From Deltaproteobacteria bacterium (GTDB taxonomy: Bacteria > Desulfobacterota > Desulfuromonadia > Desulfuromonadales > Geopsychrobacteraceae), in assembly GCA_024280335.1 (NCBI GenBank), contig JAJRQI010000066.1, forward strand, positions 1 to 46,074: a DNA stretch of 46,074 nucleotides, read 5' to 3'. Below, one piece after another: positions 34,281-43,943 of this stretch. Under the pieces are notes generated by a model. The model made no database searches. It was not told the DNA's origin and was given only the letters and a program-made list of their open reading frames with translations. The translations under genes and the position numbers were made by a program. Each line of letters opens with the position of its first letter. The first letter of the stretch is position 1.

Positions 34281-34637
34281 TCAGCAGATTTTTTCCTGGC
34301 GTTCCTGTTCGGTCTTGCAGTCGATGCAGAGGGTTGTTACCGGCCGGGCGCGCAGTCGTTCCGCTCCGATGGTCTCTTCGCAGCTTTCACAGAGGCCGAA
34401 CATCCCCTCATCGATCCGCTCCAATGCCTCGCGGATTTTCTTGATCAGTTTGCGTTCACGGTCGCGAATCCGTAATTCAAAATTACGATCCGATTCGAGT
34501 GAGGCACGATCGGTCGGGTCGGGAAAGTTACTTTTCTCTTCGGTCATTTCCGAAACGGTCTTCCCCGCGTCCTGTCGCAGCTCATCCATCTGCTGTTGCA
34601 ACAGGTCCTTGAATTCCGCCAAGATTTTTTTGTCCAT
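34281..34637 (-). CDS. dksA: DksA/TraR-family zinc-finger protein
   Basis: 118-aa RNA-polymerase secondary-channel protein of the DksA family, which with ppGpp tunes rRNA and amino-acid promoters. The start at 34637 has AAGGGTGAGAG upstream. The N-terminal coiled coil carries D-P-T-D-R-A-S-L-E near residue 40, with the Asp and Ala of the D-x2-D-x-A tip motif. The C-terminal zinc finger is C-E-S-C-E near residue 84 and C-I-D-C near residue 105. Length is shorter than E. coli DksA (151 aa) but usual for this lineage. Several DksA-like paralogues are common in these genomes, so the symbol marks family rather than proven orthology. Confidence 0.88.
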   Translation of the reverse strand: MDKKILAEFKDLLQQQMDELRQDAGKTVSEMTEEKSNFPDPTDRASLESDRNFELRIRDRERKLIKKIREALERIDEGMFGLCESCEETIGAERLRARPVTTLCIDCKTEQERQEKIC

Positions 34638-34681
34638 AGCTCTCACCCTTGTCAGCATCGGTCCAAACGAACGTATTTACA

Positions 34682-34714
34682 CTCGCAAAAAGAAACCAGA
34701 TGGCTAAGCCATCA
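34682..34714 (+). repeat. Fragment of the GATGG/CCATC terminal-repeat family
   Basis: CTCGCAAAAAGAAACCAGAT and GGCTAAGCCATCAAC match the left end of 16293-16441 joined to a right end, with the centre missing. It looks like a collapsed or minimal copy upstream of the DksA-like gene. Confidence 0.6.
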
Positions 34715-34744
34715 ACGTTGTTGCCATAGTAACTCAAGAGGCAG

Positions 34745-35266
34745 TTAAAATGCGCCCCTCAATTGCACAAAAATTATCAGCGCCAACACCGCGACAGCAA
34801 CCCAGGCGGAAAAAACATCACGACTGTTTTTCGGCGGGTTGCTCGCCAGTTGGCGGGTCTCTTCACTGATCACTGATGCAGGAACCCTGGCCAGCAGTTG
34901 CTGCAGTAGAGTGTCGAAGTGATCAAAGCTGTTCGACAGGATGACAAAATCCTCTTCGGTACTCAGGCTGACAAAGGCTCGCTTGCGCACCAGAACTGTG
35001 TCGATCGAGGTCAAATCCTGATAATAGAGCTGCTTGCTGCGGAACAGCTTGTCAAATTGGATATCGGTTTCACCGATGCAGATCCTTCTGCGGCTGCTTT
35101 CGGCCAAGATGATGATTGCCGGCAGAATAAACGCACCGAGGATCAGAATCTTGGCCAGGGGCAGTTGCAGAAAGATACAGCTGCCCAGCAGAACCAGGGT
35201 CAACAGGACCACCAGCCCCAACGGCAGCAGAAAGCTTTTACGAATAGTGAAAATACTGGTTTCCAT
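34745..35266 (-). CDS. Two- to three-helix membrane protein with a PH-like domain
   Basis: 173-aa integral membrane protein of unknown function. Two hydrophobic helices lie near residues 12-34 and 38-55 (F-L-L-P-L-G-L-V-V-L-L-T-L-V-L-L and L-I-L-G-A-F-I-L-P-A-I-I-I-L-A). A cytoplasmic domain follows (I-C-I-G-E-T-D-I-Q-F-D-K-L, then L-T-S-I-D-T-V-L-V-R) with the strand pattern of bacterial PH (bPH) domains. A final C-terminal helix is at about 155-172. GAGGGGAC precedes the ATG at 35266. bPH domains in membrane proteins are widespread but of mixed function. There is no operon partner; a repeat lies upstream at 35347-35451. Confidence 0.75.
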   Translation of the reverse strand: METSIFTIRKSFLLPLGLVVLLTLVLLGSCIFLQLPLAKILILGAFILPAIIILAESSRRRICIGETDIQFDKLFRSKQLYYQDLTSIDTVLVRKRAFVSLSTEEDFVILSNSFDHFDTLLQQLLARVPASVISEETRQLASNPPKNSRDVFSAWVAVAVLALIIFVQLRGAF

Positions 35267-35346
35267 GTTTGTCCCCTCAAAATCGGCTGAAATGGAATTT
35301 ATCAGATTTCCTCAATTCTGCCAATCGCTATAAACGGTTTCCGTTC

Positions 35347-35451
35347 GTAACTTCAGCACGCCCGAATTTGGTGCTCTGGCAAGGCGCGAGCAGCGCAGAA
35401 GCGGAGCAACGCCGCCAGAGTGCCGAAGGCGGGATGTGCTGAACAGTTTAC
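35347..35451. repeat. GTAACT(ATT)CAGCAC-family inverted-repeat element (105 bp)
   Basis: GTAACTTCAGCAC...GGTGCTCTGGC pairs with GCCAGAGTGCCGAAGG...GTGCTGAACAGTTTAC. The right arm also occurs at 5852-5885 and the left arm at 34163-34196. The right edge supplies the TAA stop codon of moaC (35448-35450). Confidence 0.8.
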
Positions 35452-35927
35452 TTACGTTCAAAGGTTCCACTTTTCCCGCCGGTTTTTTTCAGCAGACGGA
35501 TTTCACCGATCACCATCTGCTTGTCGATCGCTTTGCACATGTCATAGATCGTCAGCCCGGCGATTGAAACAGCGGTCAGCGCTTCCATCTCGATCCCGGT
35601 CTGACCGGTGACCTTGGCAGTGGCACTGATTTTCACCAACCCCAGCTCCGGCTCCGGGACAAACTCGATCGCCACCGAAGTCAACGGCAACGGATGACAC
35701 AGTGGGATCAGGTTCGAGGTCTGTTTGGCCGCCATGATCCCGGCCAGCCTGGCCACGGCAAAGACATCGCCCTTTTCCATCTGTCGATCCAGAATCTGCT
35801 GCAGGGTCTGCGGTTGCATGCGGACTTCGCCGGCCGCCAACGCGACCCGTTTGGTCGCTTGTTTATCGCCGACATCGACCATGATCGCCTTGCCGTCGCC
35901 GTCAAAATGGGTCAGTTTATCAGACAT
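35448..35927 (-). CDS. moaC: Cyclic pyranopterin monophosphate synthase MoaC
   Basis: 159-aa hexameric enzyme that completes the MoaA reaction to cyclic pyranopterin monophosphate. It starts [12 protein letters not shown], with M-V-D-V-G-D-K near residue 16. The active-site segment is [10 protein letters not shown] near residue 73, with [10 protein letters not shown] and Y-D-M-C-K-A-I-D-K later. GGAG precedes the ATG at 35927. It sits 14 bases downstream of the radA stop, so the two may be cotranscribed. Its stop codon lies inside a repeat element, but the conserved C-terminal G-G-K-S-G-T-F-E-R is intact. Confidence 0.96.
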   Translation of the reverse strand: MSDKLTHFDGDGKAIMVDVGDKQATKRVALAAGEVRMQPQTLQQILDRQMEKGDVFAVARLAGIMAAKQTSNLIPLCHPLPLTSVAIEFVPEPELGLVKISATAKVTGQTGIEMEALTAVSIAGLTIYDMCKAIDKQMVIGEIRLLKKTGGKSGTFERK

Positions 35928-35941
35928 CGCTGTCTCCAGTT

Positions 35942-37297
35942 CTAAATGAAAATCGCATCCAGCGCTTCACCTGCGTGATTGATACCGATCAGCTGCATCC
36001 CTTGCGGAGCTTCAAGGTTCTTCAGGCTGCCTTGCGGGAGGACACAACGGTTAAAGCCAAGGCGGGCCGCTTCCTTGACCCGCAATTCCGGCTGTGAGAC
36101 TGCCCGCACTTCACCGGTCAGGCCGACTTCGCCGAACAGCACCGTCTGCGGCTCGATCACCCGATTCAGGTGACTTGAGGCGAGCACGGCGATCACCCCC
36201 AGATCGACGGCCGGTTCGTCCAGCCGGACCCCGCCGGCGACATTGAGAAAAATATCCTGACCCGCCAGCGCCAGTTCAACCTTCTTTTCCAGGATGGCAA
36301 TCAGCAGCGCCAGCCGCTTGTGATCGATACCGATGGCGGTGCGTTGTGGGGTGCCGAAGGAACTGCTCGACACCAGCGCCTGCAGTTCAACCAGGATCGG
36401 CCGACTCCCCTCCAGCGCCGGAACCACCACGCTGCCGGCGCTCTTTTCCGGCCGTTCGGCAAGAAACAGTTCCGACGGGTTGCTGACCTCACGCAGCCCC
36501 TGCTCCTGCATTTCGAAAACGCCGATTTCATTGGTCGAACCGAAACGATTTTTCACCGCGCGCAGAATCCGGTAGGGATGGCCGGGGTCACCTTCAAAAT
36601 AGAGTACCGTGTCGACCATGTGCTCCAAGACCCGCGGCCCGGCGATCGAACCGTCCTTGGTGACGTGGCCGACGAGAAAAGTCGGCAGGTTCTCGCCCTT
36701 GGCCTGCAGCATCAATTGCCCGGCGCAATCGCGCACCTGACTGACGCTTCCGGGGGCCGATTCAAGGCTGTTGGTGAAGATGGTCTGGATCGAGTCGATG
36801 ACCAGAAAATCGGGCTTGAGTTCCTTGATCCGCAGCTTGATCTGCTCCAGCGAGGTTTCCGCCAGCAGAAACAGCTGGTCGGCACTGACGCCGAGCCGGG
36901 CACCGCGCAGCTTGACCTGCCGGGTCGATTCCTCAGCGGTAACATAGAGAACTTTGCCTGCCTGGGCCAGACGGTCGACTGCCTGCAGCAACAGGGTCGA
37001 TTTGCCGATGCCGGGATCGCCGCCGACCAGAATCAGCGAGCCGGGCACCACACCGCCGCCGAGGGTCCGGTCGAACTCGCTCAAACCGCTGCTGATCCGG
37101 TCCTCTTCGCAGCTGTCGATCTCGGCCAGCCGTTGCGGTTTTGCGGCGGTCGCCTGCTGCCGGGCATGGCCGCCGGACACCAGTGGCTGCTCCTCGACCA
37201 GCGTATTCCATTGCTGGCAGTCGGGACAGCGACCGAGCCATTTCGGGCTTTGAAAACCGCATTGCTGACAGCTGAAAATGGTCTTCTGTTTGGCCAC
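35942..37297 (-). CDS. radA: DNA repair protein RadA
   Basis: 451-aa RecA-like branch-migration ATPase for recombinational repair. The GTG start at 37297 (GGAG five bases upstream) gives [10 protein letters not shown]; a longer ATG start at 37315 overlaps the ribosome site and is rejected. The N-terminal zinc finger is C-Q-Q-C and C-P-D-C within the first 35 residues. Walker A is [10 protein letters not shown] near residue 92, and the RadA-specific K-N-R-F-G is in V-K-N-R-F-G-S-T near residue 250. The C-terminal Lon-like domain has [11 protein letters not shown] and [10 protein letters not shown]. All hallmarks are intact. Confidence 0.97.
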   Translation of the reverse strand: MAKQKTIFSCQQCGFQSPKWLGRCPDCQQWNTLVEEQPLVSGGHARQQATAAKPQRLAEIDSCEEDRISSGLSEFDRTLGGGVVPGSLILVGGDPGIGKSTLLLQAVDRLAQAGKVLYVTAEESTRQVKLRGARLGVSADQLFLLAETSLEQIKLRIKELKPDFLVIDSIQTIFTNSLESAPGSVSQVRDCAGQLMLQAKGENLPTFLVGHVTKDGSIAGPRVLEHMVDTVLYFEGDPGHPYRILRAVKNRFGSTNEIGVFEMQEQGLREVSNPSELFLAERPEKSAGSVVVPALEGSRPILVELQALVSSSSFGTPQRTAIGIDHKRLALLIAILEKKVELALAGQDIFLNVAGGVRLDEPAVDLGVIAVLASSHLNRVIEPQTVLFGEVGLTGEVRAVSQPELRVKEAARLGFNRCVLPQGSLKNLEAPQGMQLIGINHAGEALDAIFI

Positions 37298-37422
37298 GAA
37301 AGCTCCATCCGGCAACGAGTGGGAGTGTTGAAAACACAGGCCATCCTATGCTGAAAAGTGGGGGCTGTCAATCAGGCTTACGGACTCCGAAGCGGGCGAA
37401 TTTGCTCCGTCCAGGAACGCTG

Positions 37423-38154
37423 TCAGGCGTTGCTGGTTCCGGTTGTAGAGCGTGAACTGAGACGATAGAGATTGCCGGGGTGAACCAGCCGGGCACAACT
37501 GATCAGACGGCCGGAGGACCAGGTTCTGCGGTTGACCCGCAGACAGGGGAGATCGGCAGAGATTTTCAGCAGATCCTGCTCCAGGGAATCGGGCAGGACC
37601 GCCTCAATGATATGTTCTATCTCCGAAAGGGGGAAAATTCCACTCAAATAGCGGTTGGGAGTGATTGCCGAAAAATCCTGCTCGGCATATCCAGGAACGA
37701 TGGCTGCATTGACGTAGCGATCCTCAAGTTGAATCGGCTGACCGTTCTCTTTGTGGACGATTATCGAGTGAAATGCCCGCTCCCCGACCGAAATTCCCAG
37801 TCGACCGGCCAGCAGCTCATCGACCCGCACTTCATGCAGACGAAAAAGTTCGTTGCTGTAGACATGATGACGCTCGCGGATTTCATCAGCGATGTTGCGA
37901 ATCTCCAGCACCGGTGATTCGGCATGAATATTGGTAACAAAGGTGCCGAGCCCCTGATGGCGCACCAGCAGGCCGTCGGCAACCAGCTCTTTTATCGCCC
38001 GGTTGGCGGTCATGCGGCTGACAGCGAACTTTTTCGCCAGTTCGTGTTCCGTCGGGATCCGGGCATCGACAGGATAGGTCCTGTCCCTGATGGCCTGACA
38101 GATAAAACCTTTAATAACCTGATAACGGGGTCGTACCCCGGGTTTTTTCTTCAT
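37423..38154 (-). CDS. hutC: GntR-family repressor HutC
   Basis: 243-aa (start 38154) or 247-aa (start 38166) regulator; 38154 has the better-spaced GGGGTG. The N-terminal winged HTH has R-I-P-T-E-H-E-L-A-K-K-F-A-V-S-R-M-T-A-N-R-A-I-K. The C-terminal UTRA domain has E-R-A-F-H-S-I-I-V-H-K-E-N-G and I-Q-L-E-D-R-Y-V-N. HutC represses hut genes and is released by urocanate. It is divergent from hutI-G-U-H with a TGTATATACA operator in between. The C-terminal tail R-S-T-T-G-T-S-N-A is polar and unremarkable. The match to HutC rather than another GntR/UTRA protein rests on context and the operator. Confidence 0.92.
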   Translation of the reverse strand: MKKKPGVRPRYQVIKGFICQAIRDRTYPVDARIPTEHELAKKFAVSRMTANRAIKELVADGLLVRHQGLGTFVTNIHAESPVLEIRNIADEIRERHHVYSNELFRLHEVRVDELLAGRLGISVGERAFHSIIVHKENGQPIQLEDRYVNAAIVPGYAEQDFSAITPNRYLSGIFPLSEIEHIIEAVLPDSLEQDLLKISADLPCLRVNRRTWSSGRLISCARLVHPGNLYRLSSRSTTGTSNA

Positions 38155-38212
38155 TTCACACCCCATGAACCCTGAGAGACGTCAACGGCAAAAAGTAAAT
38201 CACGAACTATCG

Positions 38213-38251
38213 ACGACAGTGCTTGCAAGTTTGTATATAATTGTATATACA
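38213..38251 (+). promoter_or_regulatory. hut promoter with HutC operator
   Basis: TATAAT (38236-38241) has a partial -35 (ACGACA, 38213-38218) 17 bases upstream. An alternative pair is TTGCAA (38223) with TATACA (38246). TGTATATACA (38242-38251) is a perfect palindrome preceded by TTGTATATAA, matching known HutC sites and overlapping both promoter options. Confidence 0.75.
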
Positions 38252-38278
38252 TTTATCGGAGATGGAAAGGGAAAACTG

Positions 38279-39517
38279 ATGGCAGCCACCACCTGCAGCG
38301 CACAAAAAATCTGGATCAACACCGATCTGGCAACGCTGGACCCGAGCGTCGAGGCTCCCTACGGTATGCTGACGAATCACGCCATCGGGGTGCGGAACGG
38401 CAAAATCGAGTTCATCACGCCGATGAACGGATTTGATCTTGACCGGGTTACCGGTGAGCTGATCGATGCCGGAGGAGCCTGCATGACGCCCGGCCTGATC
38501 GACAGCCACAGCCACCTGATTTACGGCGGTCAGCGGGCCGGGGAATTCAGTCAGCGGCTGGGCGGGGCCAGTTACGCCGAAATTTCCCGCGCCGGCGGCG
38601 GTATCCTTGCGACGGTGGCAGCAACCCGCTCCCTGAGTGAAGCAAAGTTGGTTGAGCAGGCCCGGCCACGGCTTGAGGCGCTGCTGGCTGAGGGGGTGAC
38701 GACGGTCGAGATCAAATCGGGTTACGGACTGACGGTCAAGGATGAGCTGAAGATGCTCCGGGCCGCCCGGACGCTGGCAGACGACTATCCAGTCCGGCTG
38801 CGCAGCACCCTGCTGGCCGCCCACGCGCTGCCCCCTGAGTTTCAGGGTGACGCAGAGGCCTATATCGAACTGATCTGCAAGGAGTTGATCCCGCGGGTTG
38901 CGCAGGAACAGCTGGCGGAGGCGGTCGATGTTTTCTGCGAGCCGATCGCGTTTTCACTCGCCCAGTGCGAAAAGATTTTTATTGCCGCGAAAGAAGCAGG
39001 GCTGGGAATAAAGGCCCACGTCGAACAGCTGTCAAACAGTCAGGGGGCAGCGCTGGCGGCGCGGTTTTCGGCCTGGTCGGTCGACCATCTGGAATATCTG
39101 GATGCCGCCGGTATCGCGGCGCTGCAACAATCGGGAAGCGTTGCCACCCTGCTGCCCGGTGCCTTCTATTTTCTCGGCGCAAGCAAAAAACCGCCGGTCG
39201 AAGCCCTGCGTCAGGCGCGGATTCCGCTGGCGCTGGCCAGCGACCTCAATCCGGGCAGCAGCCCGCTGGCCTCGTTGCGACTGATGATGAATATGGGCTG
39301 CGTGCTGTTCGGTCTGAACCCGGAAGAGGCGCTGCTCGGCACGACCCGTAATGCGGCGGCGGCCCTCGGCCTGGGTGCAACTATCGGCACCCTCAGGGTC
39401 GGCAAGGCCGCCGATATGCTGCTCTGGCCGATTGAGGATCCGGCGCAACTGAGCTATCAGTTCGGTGCACTCGCGCCGCGACAGCGGATTTTTGCCGGGG
39501 AGATTTGTGATGCTTGA
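38279..39517 (+). CDS. hutI: Imidazolonepropionase
   Basis: 412-aa amidohydrolase that opens 4-imidazolone-5-propionate to N-formimino-L-glutamate, step 3 of histidine breakdown. Start ATG 38279 with AAAGGG upstream; the longer frame to 38165 crosses the operator. Metal ligands: D-S-H-S-H-L near residue 73, A-H-A-L-P, K-A-H-V-E-Q near residue 245, and A-S-D-L-N-P-G-S near residue 320. Length is typical. It overlaps the hutG start by 8 bases, so the two are coupled. HutC operator lies 28 bases upstream. Confidence 0.96.
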   Translation: MAATTCSAQKIWINTDLATLDPSVEAPYGMLTNHAIGVRNGKIEFITPMNGFDLDRVTGELIDAGGACMTPGLIDSHSHLIYGGQRAGEFSQRLGGASYAEISRAGGGILATVAATRSLSEAKLVEQARPRLEALLAEGVTTVEIKSGYGLTVKDELKMLRAARTLADDYPVRLRSTLLAAHALPPEFQGDAEAYIELICKELIPRVAQEQLAEAVDVFCEPIAFSLAQCEKIFIAAKEAGLGIKAHVEQLSNSQGAALAARFSAWSVDHLEYLDAAGIAALQQSGSVATLLPGAFYFLGASKKPPVEALRQARIPLALASDLNPGSSPLASLRLMMNMGCVLFGLNPEEALLGTTRNAAAALGLGATIGTLRVGKAADMLLWPIEDPAQLSYQFGALAPRQRIFAGEICDA

Positions 39518-40466
39518 GCCGGTCGATATGAGTCTCTGGAACGGCCGAGTCGATGAAGGCTCGGCAACAAAAAGCTGCCGTTGGCATCAGCAGGTCGCAC
39601 CGCTGGGCGAAACTTCACAGGCGGCAGGGATTGCCCTGCTGGGGGTTGCCTGCGACGAAGGGGTGCGGCGCAATCAGGGCCGGGTCGGCGCCGCCGCCGG
39701 GCCCGATGCCATCCGCCGGGCGCTGGCCAGTCAGGTCTGGCACGGTCAACGCACACTCTACGATGCCGGCAACCTCCGTTGTAAGAAGAATGATCTTGAA
39801 GCCTTGCAGCAGGAGCAGGCGAAACTGGTGAAAAAACTCCTCGATCAGGGGCACTTCCCGCTGCTGCTCGGCGGCGGTCACGAAATCGCTTACGGCAGCT
39901 TTCTCGGTCTGGCGCAGCACCTGACCGCATCCAACAGTGAAGGGCCGATCGGCATCATCAACTTCGACGCCCATTTCGATCTGCGCCAAGCCGCAGTGCC
40001 GACCTCCGGTACGCCCTTCTTACAGATGGCTGAATACTGCCGGGCCGGCGAAATTCCCTTTCACTACTGCTGTCTCGGCATCAGCAAGCCGGCCAACAGC
40101 GCAACACTCTTTGCTCAGGCTGCGCAGCTGAATGTCAGCTACCGGCTCGATAGCGAACTGAACAGCTGGCAGTTTACACAGGTCGAGGAGTTGCTGACCC
40201 GATTCATTGCACCCTGCCGGGCCATCTACCTGAGCATCGATCTCGACGTCCTGCCCGCAGCCACCGCTCCCGGCGTCAGTGCCCCTGCCGCTCGCGGGGT
40301 CGCGCTGCCCGAGCTGGAACATCTGCTGGCCTTCATCCGCTCGACGGCACAAGCGCGTTTGCGGCTGGCCGAGATTGCCGAATGTAACCCCGACTACGAC
40401 ATTGACGGTCGCACCGCACGGGTTGCGGCCCGGCTCTGTCATCAATTGATCCATGATCACTCGTAA
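39510..40466 (+). CDS. hutG: Formimidoylglutamase (arginase family)
   Basis: 318-aa dinuclear-manganese hydrolase that converts N-formimino-L-glutamate to glutamate and formamide, the four-step hut route. Start ATG 39510 has GGGGAG upstream, inside the end of hutI. Arginase motifs: G-G-G-H-E (121-125), F-D-A-H-F-D (152-157) and S-I-D-L-D-V (242-247), supplying the Mn ligands. The position in a hut operon distinguishes it from agmatinase or arginase. It is followed by a 141-base gap with a small hairpin before hutU. Confidence 0.94.
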   Translation: MLEPVDMSLWNGRVDEGSATKSCRWHQQVAPLGETSQAAGIALLGVACDEGVRRNQGRVGAAAGPDAIRRALASQVWHGQRTLYDAGNLRCKKNDLEALQQEQAKLVKKLLDQGHFPLLLGGGHEIAYGSFLGLAQHLTASNSEGPIGIINFDAHFDLRQAAVPTSGTPFLQMAEYCRAGEIPFHYCCLGISKPANSATLFAQAAQLNVSYRLDSELNSWQFTQVEELLTRFIAPCRAIYLSIDLDVLPAATAPGVSAPAARGVALPELEHLLAFIRSTAQARLRLAEIAECNPDYDIDGRTARVAARLCHQLIHDHS

Positions 40467-40517
40467 TATCGCCTCAGGCCGCCCCAAGGGACGCTTTCAC
40501 CCACCCCTGGGGCTTGA

Positions 40518-40538
40518 CTGTCGCCATCCGGGCGACAG
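40518..40538. other. Small hairpin between hutG and hutU
   Basis: CTGTCGCC pairs with GGCGACAG across a 5-base loop, in the 141-base gap. No T-run. Possibly an mRNA-stabilising or extragenic palindrome. Confidence 0.5.
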
Positions 40539-40607
40539 ACACCCCTGAAACAGGCAGTCTGAGACGATCCGACTGAATCGTATCAGGAAGTAAAAATGGA
40601 GAAGTAA

Positions 40608-42278
40608 ATGAACCAACGACTCGACAACAAACGCCGAATCCGCGCCCCGCGCGGCAGCGAGTTATCGGCCAAAAGCTGGCAGACCGAAGCGGCGCTGCGG
40701 ATGTTGATGAACAACCTCGATCCCGAGGTCGCCGAGCGGCCAGAAGAGTTGGTCGTCTACGGCGGCATCGGCCGCGCGGCGCGCGACTGGGACTGTTACG
40801 ACAAAATCGTCGCGGTGCTCAAACGGCTGGAGGACGACGAATCACTACTGATCCAGTCGGGCAAACCGGTCGGGGTTTTCCGCACCCACCGCGACGCGCC
40901 CCGGGTGCTGATCGCCAACTCCAACCTGGTACCGCACTGGGCAAACTGGGAGCATTTCAACCAACTCGATCGGCAGGGGTTGATGATGTACGGGCAGATG
41001 ACCGCCGGTTCCTGGATCTATATCGGCTCGCAGGGCATCATCCAGGGCACCTACGAAACCTTTGTCGCGCTGGCCAAGCAACATTTTGCCGGCGAAGCCC
41101 GCGGCCGCTGGATTCTGACCGGCGGGCTCGGCGGCATGGGCGGTGCTCAACCGCTGGCGGCAACCATGGCCGGGTTCAACCTGCTGGCGGTTGAGTGCGA
41201 CGAGTCGCGGATCGACAAGCGGCTGGCGTCCGGCTATCTGGGCCACAAGGCGACCGATCTGGATGCAGCGCTGCAGCTGATTGACAACGCCTGTCGTGAT
41301 AAAAAAGCGATCTCGGTCGGCCTGCTCGGCAACTGTGCCGAAATCCTGCCGACCCTGGTTGAACGCGGCATCATTCCCGATGTCTGTACCGATCAGACCA
41401 GCGCCCACGATCCGCTCAACGGCTATCTGCCCGCCGGCTGGAGTCTGGAACAGGCCGTGCGGCTGCGTCAGGAAGACCCGCAACAGGTGATCACGGCGGC
41501 CAAGAGTTCCATCGCCGTGCATGTCGAGGCAATGCTGAGACTGCAGAAGCAGGGGGCTGCGACCTTCGATTACGGCAATAATATCCGTCAGGTCGCCCTC
41601 GATCAGGGGGTTGAAAAGGCCTTTGACTTTCCCGGTTTTGTCCCGGCCTACATCCGGCCGCTATTTTGTCAAGGGATCGGTCCGTTTCGCTGGGTGGCGC
41701 TTTCCGGTGATCCCGAGGATATCTATAAAACCGACGCCAAGGTTAAAGAGTTGATCCCCGCTGATCTGCATCTGCACAACTGGCTCGATCTGGCCAGGGA
41801 ACAGATTCAGTTTCAGGGACTCCCGGCGCGGATCTGCTGGGTCGGGCTGCAGGATCGGGCCCGGCTGGGACTGGCCTTCAATCAGATGGTAGCGGATGGT
41901 GAGCTCAAGGCACCGGTGGTGATCGGTCGCGATCATCTCGATTCCGGCTCGGTCGCCAGTCCCAATCGTGAAACCGAGGCGATGGCTGACGGTTCCGATG
42001 CGGTCTCCGACTGGCCGCTGCTCAACGCCCTGCTTTCGACCGCCGGTGGCGCCACCTGGGTCAGCCTGCATCATGGCGGCGGGGTCGGCATGGGTTTCAG
42101 TCAGCACGCCGGGCTGGTGATCGTCGCCGACGGCTCAGAAGCAGCGGCCCGCCGTCTGTCTCGGGTTTTATGGAACGATCCGGGCACCGGTGTCATGCGC
42201 CATGCCGATGCCGGATATGCGATTGCCATCAATTGCGCCAAACAGCAGGGTCTCGACCTGCCGATGCTGGAGGACTGA
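40608..42278 (+). CDS. hutU: Urocanate hydratase
   Basis: 556-aa NAD-dependent enzyme that hydrates urocanate to imidazolonepropionate, step 2. The NAD-binding loop is G-L-G-G-M-G-G-A-Q at residues 173-181, with D-Q-T-S-A-H-D-P near residue 264 and the family segment [15 protein letters not shown] near the C terminus. The catalytic-region P-A-R-I-C-W-V-G near residue 405 carries the conserved Cys. GGAG precedes the ATG at 40608. Length is standard (about 555 aa). It ends 3 bases before hutH. Confidence 0.98.
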   Translation: MNQRLDNKRRIRAPRGSELSAKSWQTEAALRMLMNNLDPEVAERPEELVVYGGIGRAARDWDCYDKIVAVLKRLEDDESLLIQSGKPVGVFRTHRDAPRVLIANSNLVPHWANWEHFNQLDRQGLMMYGQMTAGSWIYIGSQGIIQGTYETFVALAKQHFAGEARGRWILTGGLGGMGGAQPLAATMAGFNLLAVECDESRIDKRLASGYLGHKATDLDAALQLIDNACRDKKAISVGLLGNCAEILPTLVERGIIPDVCTDQTSAHDPLNGYLPAGWSLEQAVRLRQEDPQQVITAAKSSIAVHVEAMLRLQKQGAATFDYGNNIRQVALDQGVEKAFDFPGFVPAYIRPLFCQGIGPFRWVALSGDPEDIYKTDAKVKELIPADLHLHNWLDLAREQIQFQGLPARICWVGLQDRARLGLAFNQMVADGELKAPVVIGRDHLDSGSVASPNRETEAMADGSDAVSDWPLLNALLSTAGGATWVSLHHGGGVGMGFSQHAGLVIVADGSEAAARRLSRVLWNDPGTGVMRHADAGYAIAINCAKQQGLDLPMLED

Positions 42279-42281
42279 ACC

Positions 42282-43811
42282 ATGTACAAATTAACCCTGA
42301 AACCGGGCCGGCTCAGTTTAAAGCAGCTGCGCCGGGTCATATCTGAACCGGTTCAATTGAGCCTTGATCCCGACTGTTTGGCCCGTATAGAAGCCTCGAC
42401 AGCTACCGTGCGTGAAGTCATCGCCCAGGGCCGGACGGTCTACGGGGTCAATACCGGCTTTGGTCTGCTGGCCAATACCCGGATTGCCGATGAGGAACTC
42501 AAACAGCTGCAGCGTTCGATCGTCCTCTCCCATGCCGCCGGGGTCGGCGCGCTGATGCAGGAATCGACGGTCCGGCTGTTGATGGTGCTCAAGATCAACA
42601 GCCTGGCACGCGGCTATTCCGGCATCCGACTGCAGGTCATCGAGGCGCTGATCCAACTGCTCAACGCCGAAGTCTATCCCTGTATTCCGCAGAAAGGCTC
42701 GGTCGGCGCCTCCGGCGATCTGGCTCCGCTGGCGCACATGAGTACCGTGCTGCTCGGTGAGGGTGAGGTGCGCTATCGCGGTGAACGGCTGTCCGGTCGC
42801 ACAGGGCTGGAAATCGCCGGGCTGGAACCCTGTGAACTGGGTCCCAAGGAAGGATTGGCTCTGCTTAATGGCACCCAGGCCTCAACCGCCTTCGCCCTCG
42901 AAGGGTTGTTCGCCACCGAAGACCTGTTTGCCGCCGCGATCGTCAGCGGCAGTTTGAGCGTCGAAGCGGCGCTCGGCAGCCGCAGCCCCTTTGACGCACG
43001 GATTCATCAGGTCAGCGGTCACCGGAGCCGGATCGACACCGCTGCTGCCTATCGTCGTCTGCTCGATCGCAGTCAGATCGAGGATTCGCACCGCGCCTGC
43101 GAGTCGGTGCAGGATCCCTATTCCCTGCGCTGTCAGCCGCAAGTGATGGGCGCCTGTCTCGAACAGCTGCGCCATGCAGCCGGGGTGCTGCAGACCGAAG
43201 CAAACGCGGTCTCCGATAATCCGCTGGTCTTTGTTGAACAGAACGACATCCTCTCCGGCGGTAATTTTCACGCCGAACCGGTAGCGATGGCAGCCGACAA
43301 TATGGCGCTGGCGATTGCCGAAATCGGCGCGCTGGCCGAACGGCGCATCGCCCTGCTGATCGACAGCAACCTGAGCAAACTACCCCCCTTTCTGGTGGAA
43401 AAAGGCGGCTTGAATTCCGGTTTCATGATCGCCCAGGTGACCGCCGCCGCTCTGGCCAGCGAGAATAAATCCTACGCCCACCCGGCCTCGGTCGACAGTC
43501 TGCCGACCTCGGCCAATCAAGAAGATCACGTGTCGATGGCTACCTTTGCGGCCCGTAGGCTCGTCGAGATGGCGGATAACAGTGCCGGGATTCTGGCGAT
43601 TGAGCTGCTCGCCGCCTGCCAGGGGGTCGATTTTCGTGAGCCGCTGAGAACCTCCGACCTGCTTGAACAGGCGAAACAGCTGTTGCGCAACGAAGTGCCC
43701 TTTTACGACCAGGATCGCTACTTTGCCCCCGATATCGAAAAGGCGAAACAGCTTGTTCAGTCGGGCGAGCTCTCACGTTTTGTCGGTGAGGCGCTGCTGC
43801 CGAGCGGATGA
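42282..43811 (+). CDS. hutH: Histidine ammonia-lyase
   Basis: 509-aa MIO-dependent lyase that deaminates histidine to urocanate, the entry step. The cofactor-forming A-S-G triad is at 143-145 in [20 protein letters not shown] near residue 54 and [11 protein letters not shown] near residue 280 are also conserved, as is the C-terminal [12 protein letters not shown]. It starts 3 bases after hutU. It is the last gene of the cluster; a short inverted-repeat element (43830-43891) follows. Confidence 0.98.
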   Translation: MYKLTLKPGRLSLKQLRRVISEPVQLSLDPDCLARIEASTATVREVIAQGRTVYGVNTGFGLLANTRIADEELKQLQRSIVLSHAAGVGALMQESTVRLLMVLKINSLARGYSGIRLQVIEALIQLLNAEVYPCIPQKGSVGASGDLAPLAHMSTVLLGEGEVRYRGERLSGRTGLEIAGLEPCELGPKEGLALLNGTQASTAFALEGLFATEDLFAAAIVSGSLSVEAALGSRSPFDARIHQVSGHRSRIDTAAAYRRLLDRSQIEDSHRACESVQDPYSLRCQPQVMGACLEQLRHAAGVLQTEANAVSDNPLVFVEQNDILSGGNFHAEPVAMAADNMALAIAEIGALAERRIALLIDSNLSKLPPFLVEKGGLNSGFMIAQVTAAALASENKSYAHPASVDSLPTSANQEDHVSMATFAARRLVEMADNSAGILAIELLAACQGVDFREPLRTSDLLEQAKQLLRNEVPFYDQDRYFAPDIEKAKQLVQSGELSRFVGEALLPSG

Positions 43812-43829
43812 AGTAAGCAAGAAAAACCG

Positions 43830-43891
43830 TAACTATTCAGCACATCTGAGTCTTCGGCGCTGCGGCAGTGTTGCGGTGCTGAGTGGTTACC
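43830..43891. repeat. Short (62-bp) GTAACTATTCAGCAC-family element
   Basis: Begins GTAACTATTCAGCAC and ends GTGCTGAGTGGTTAC, with TCTTCGGCGCTGCGGCAG between. It lies between the convergent hutH and prfH genes. Confidence 0.78.
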
Positions 43892-43943
43892 AGTTTTGTC
43901 GATTCGAAGCGAAACAAACACTTGATTTTCCTGACCAATCATT

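Noticed and set aside
36320-37354. 344-codon frame antisense to radA
   Set aside because: radA carries all family motifs; the antisense frame is compositional.
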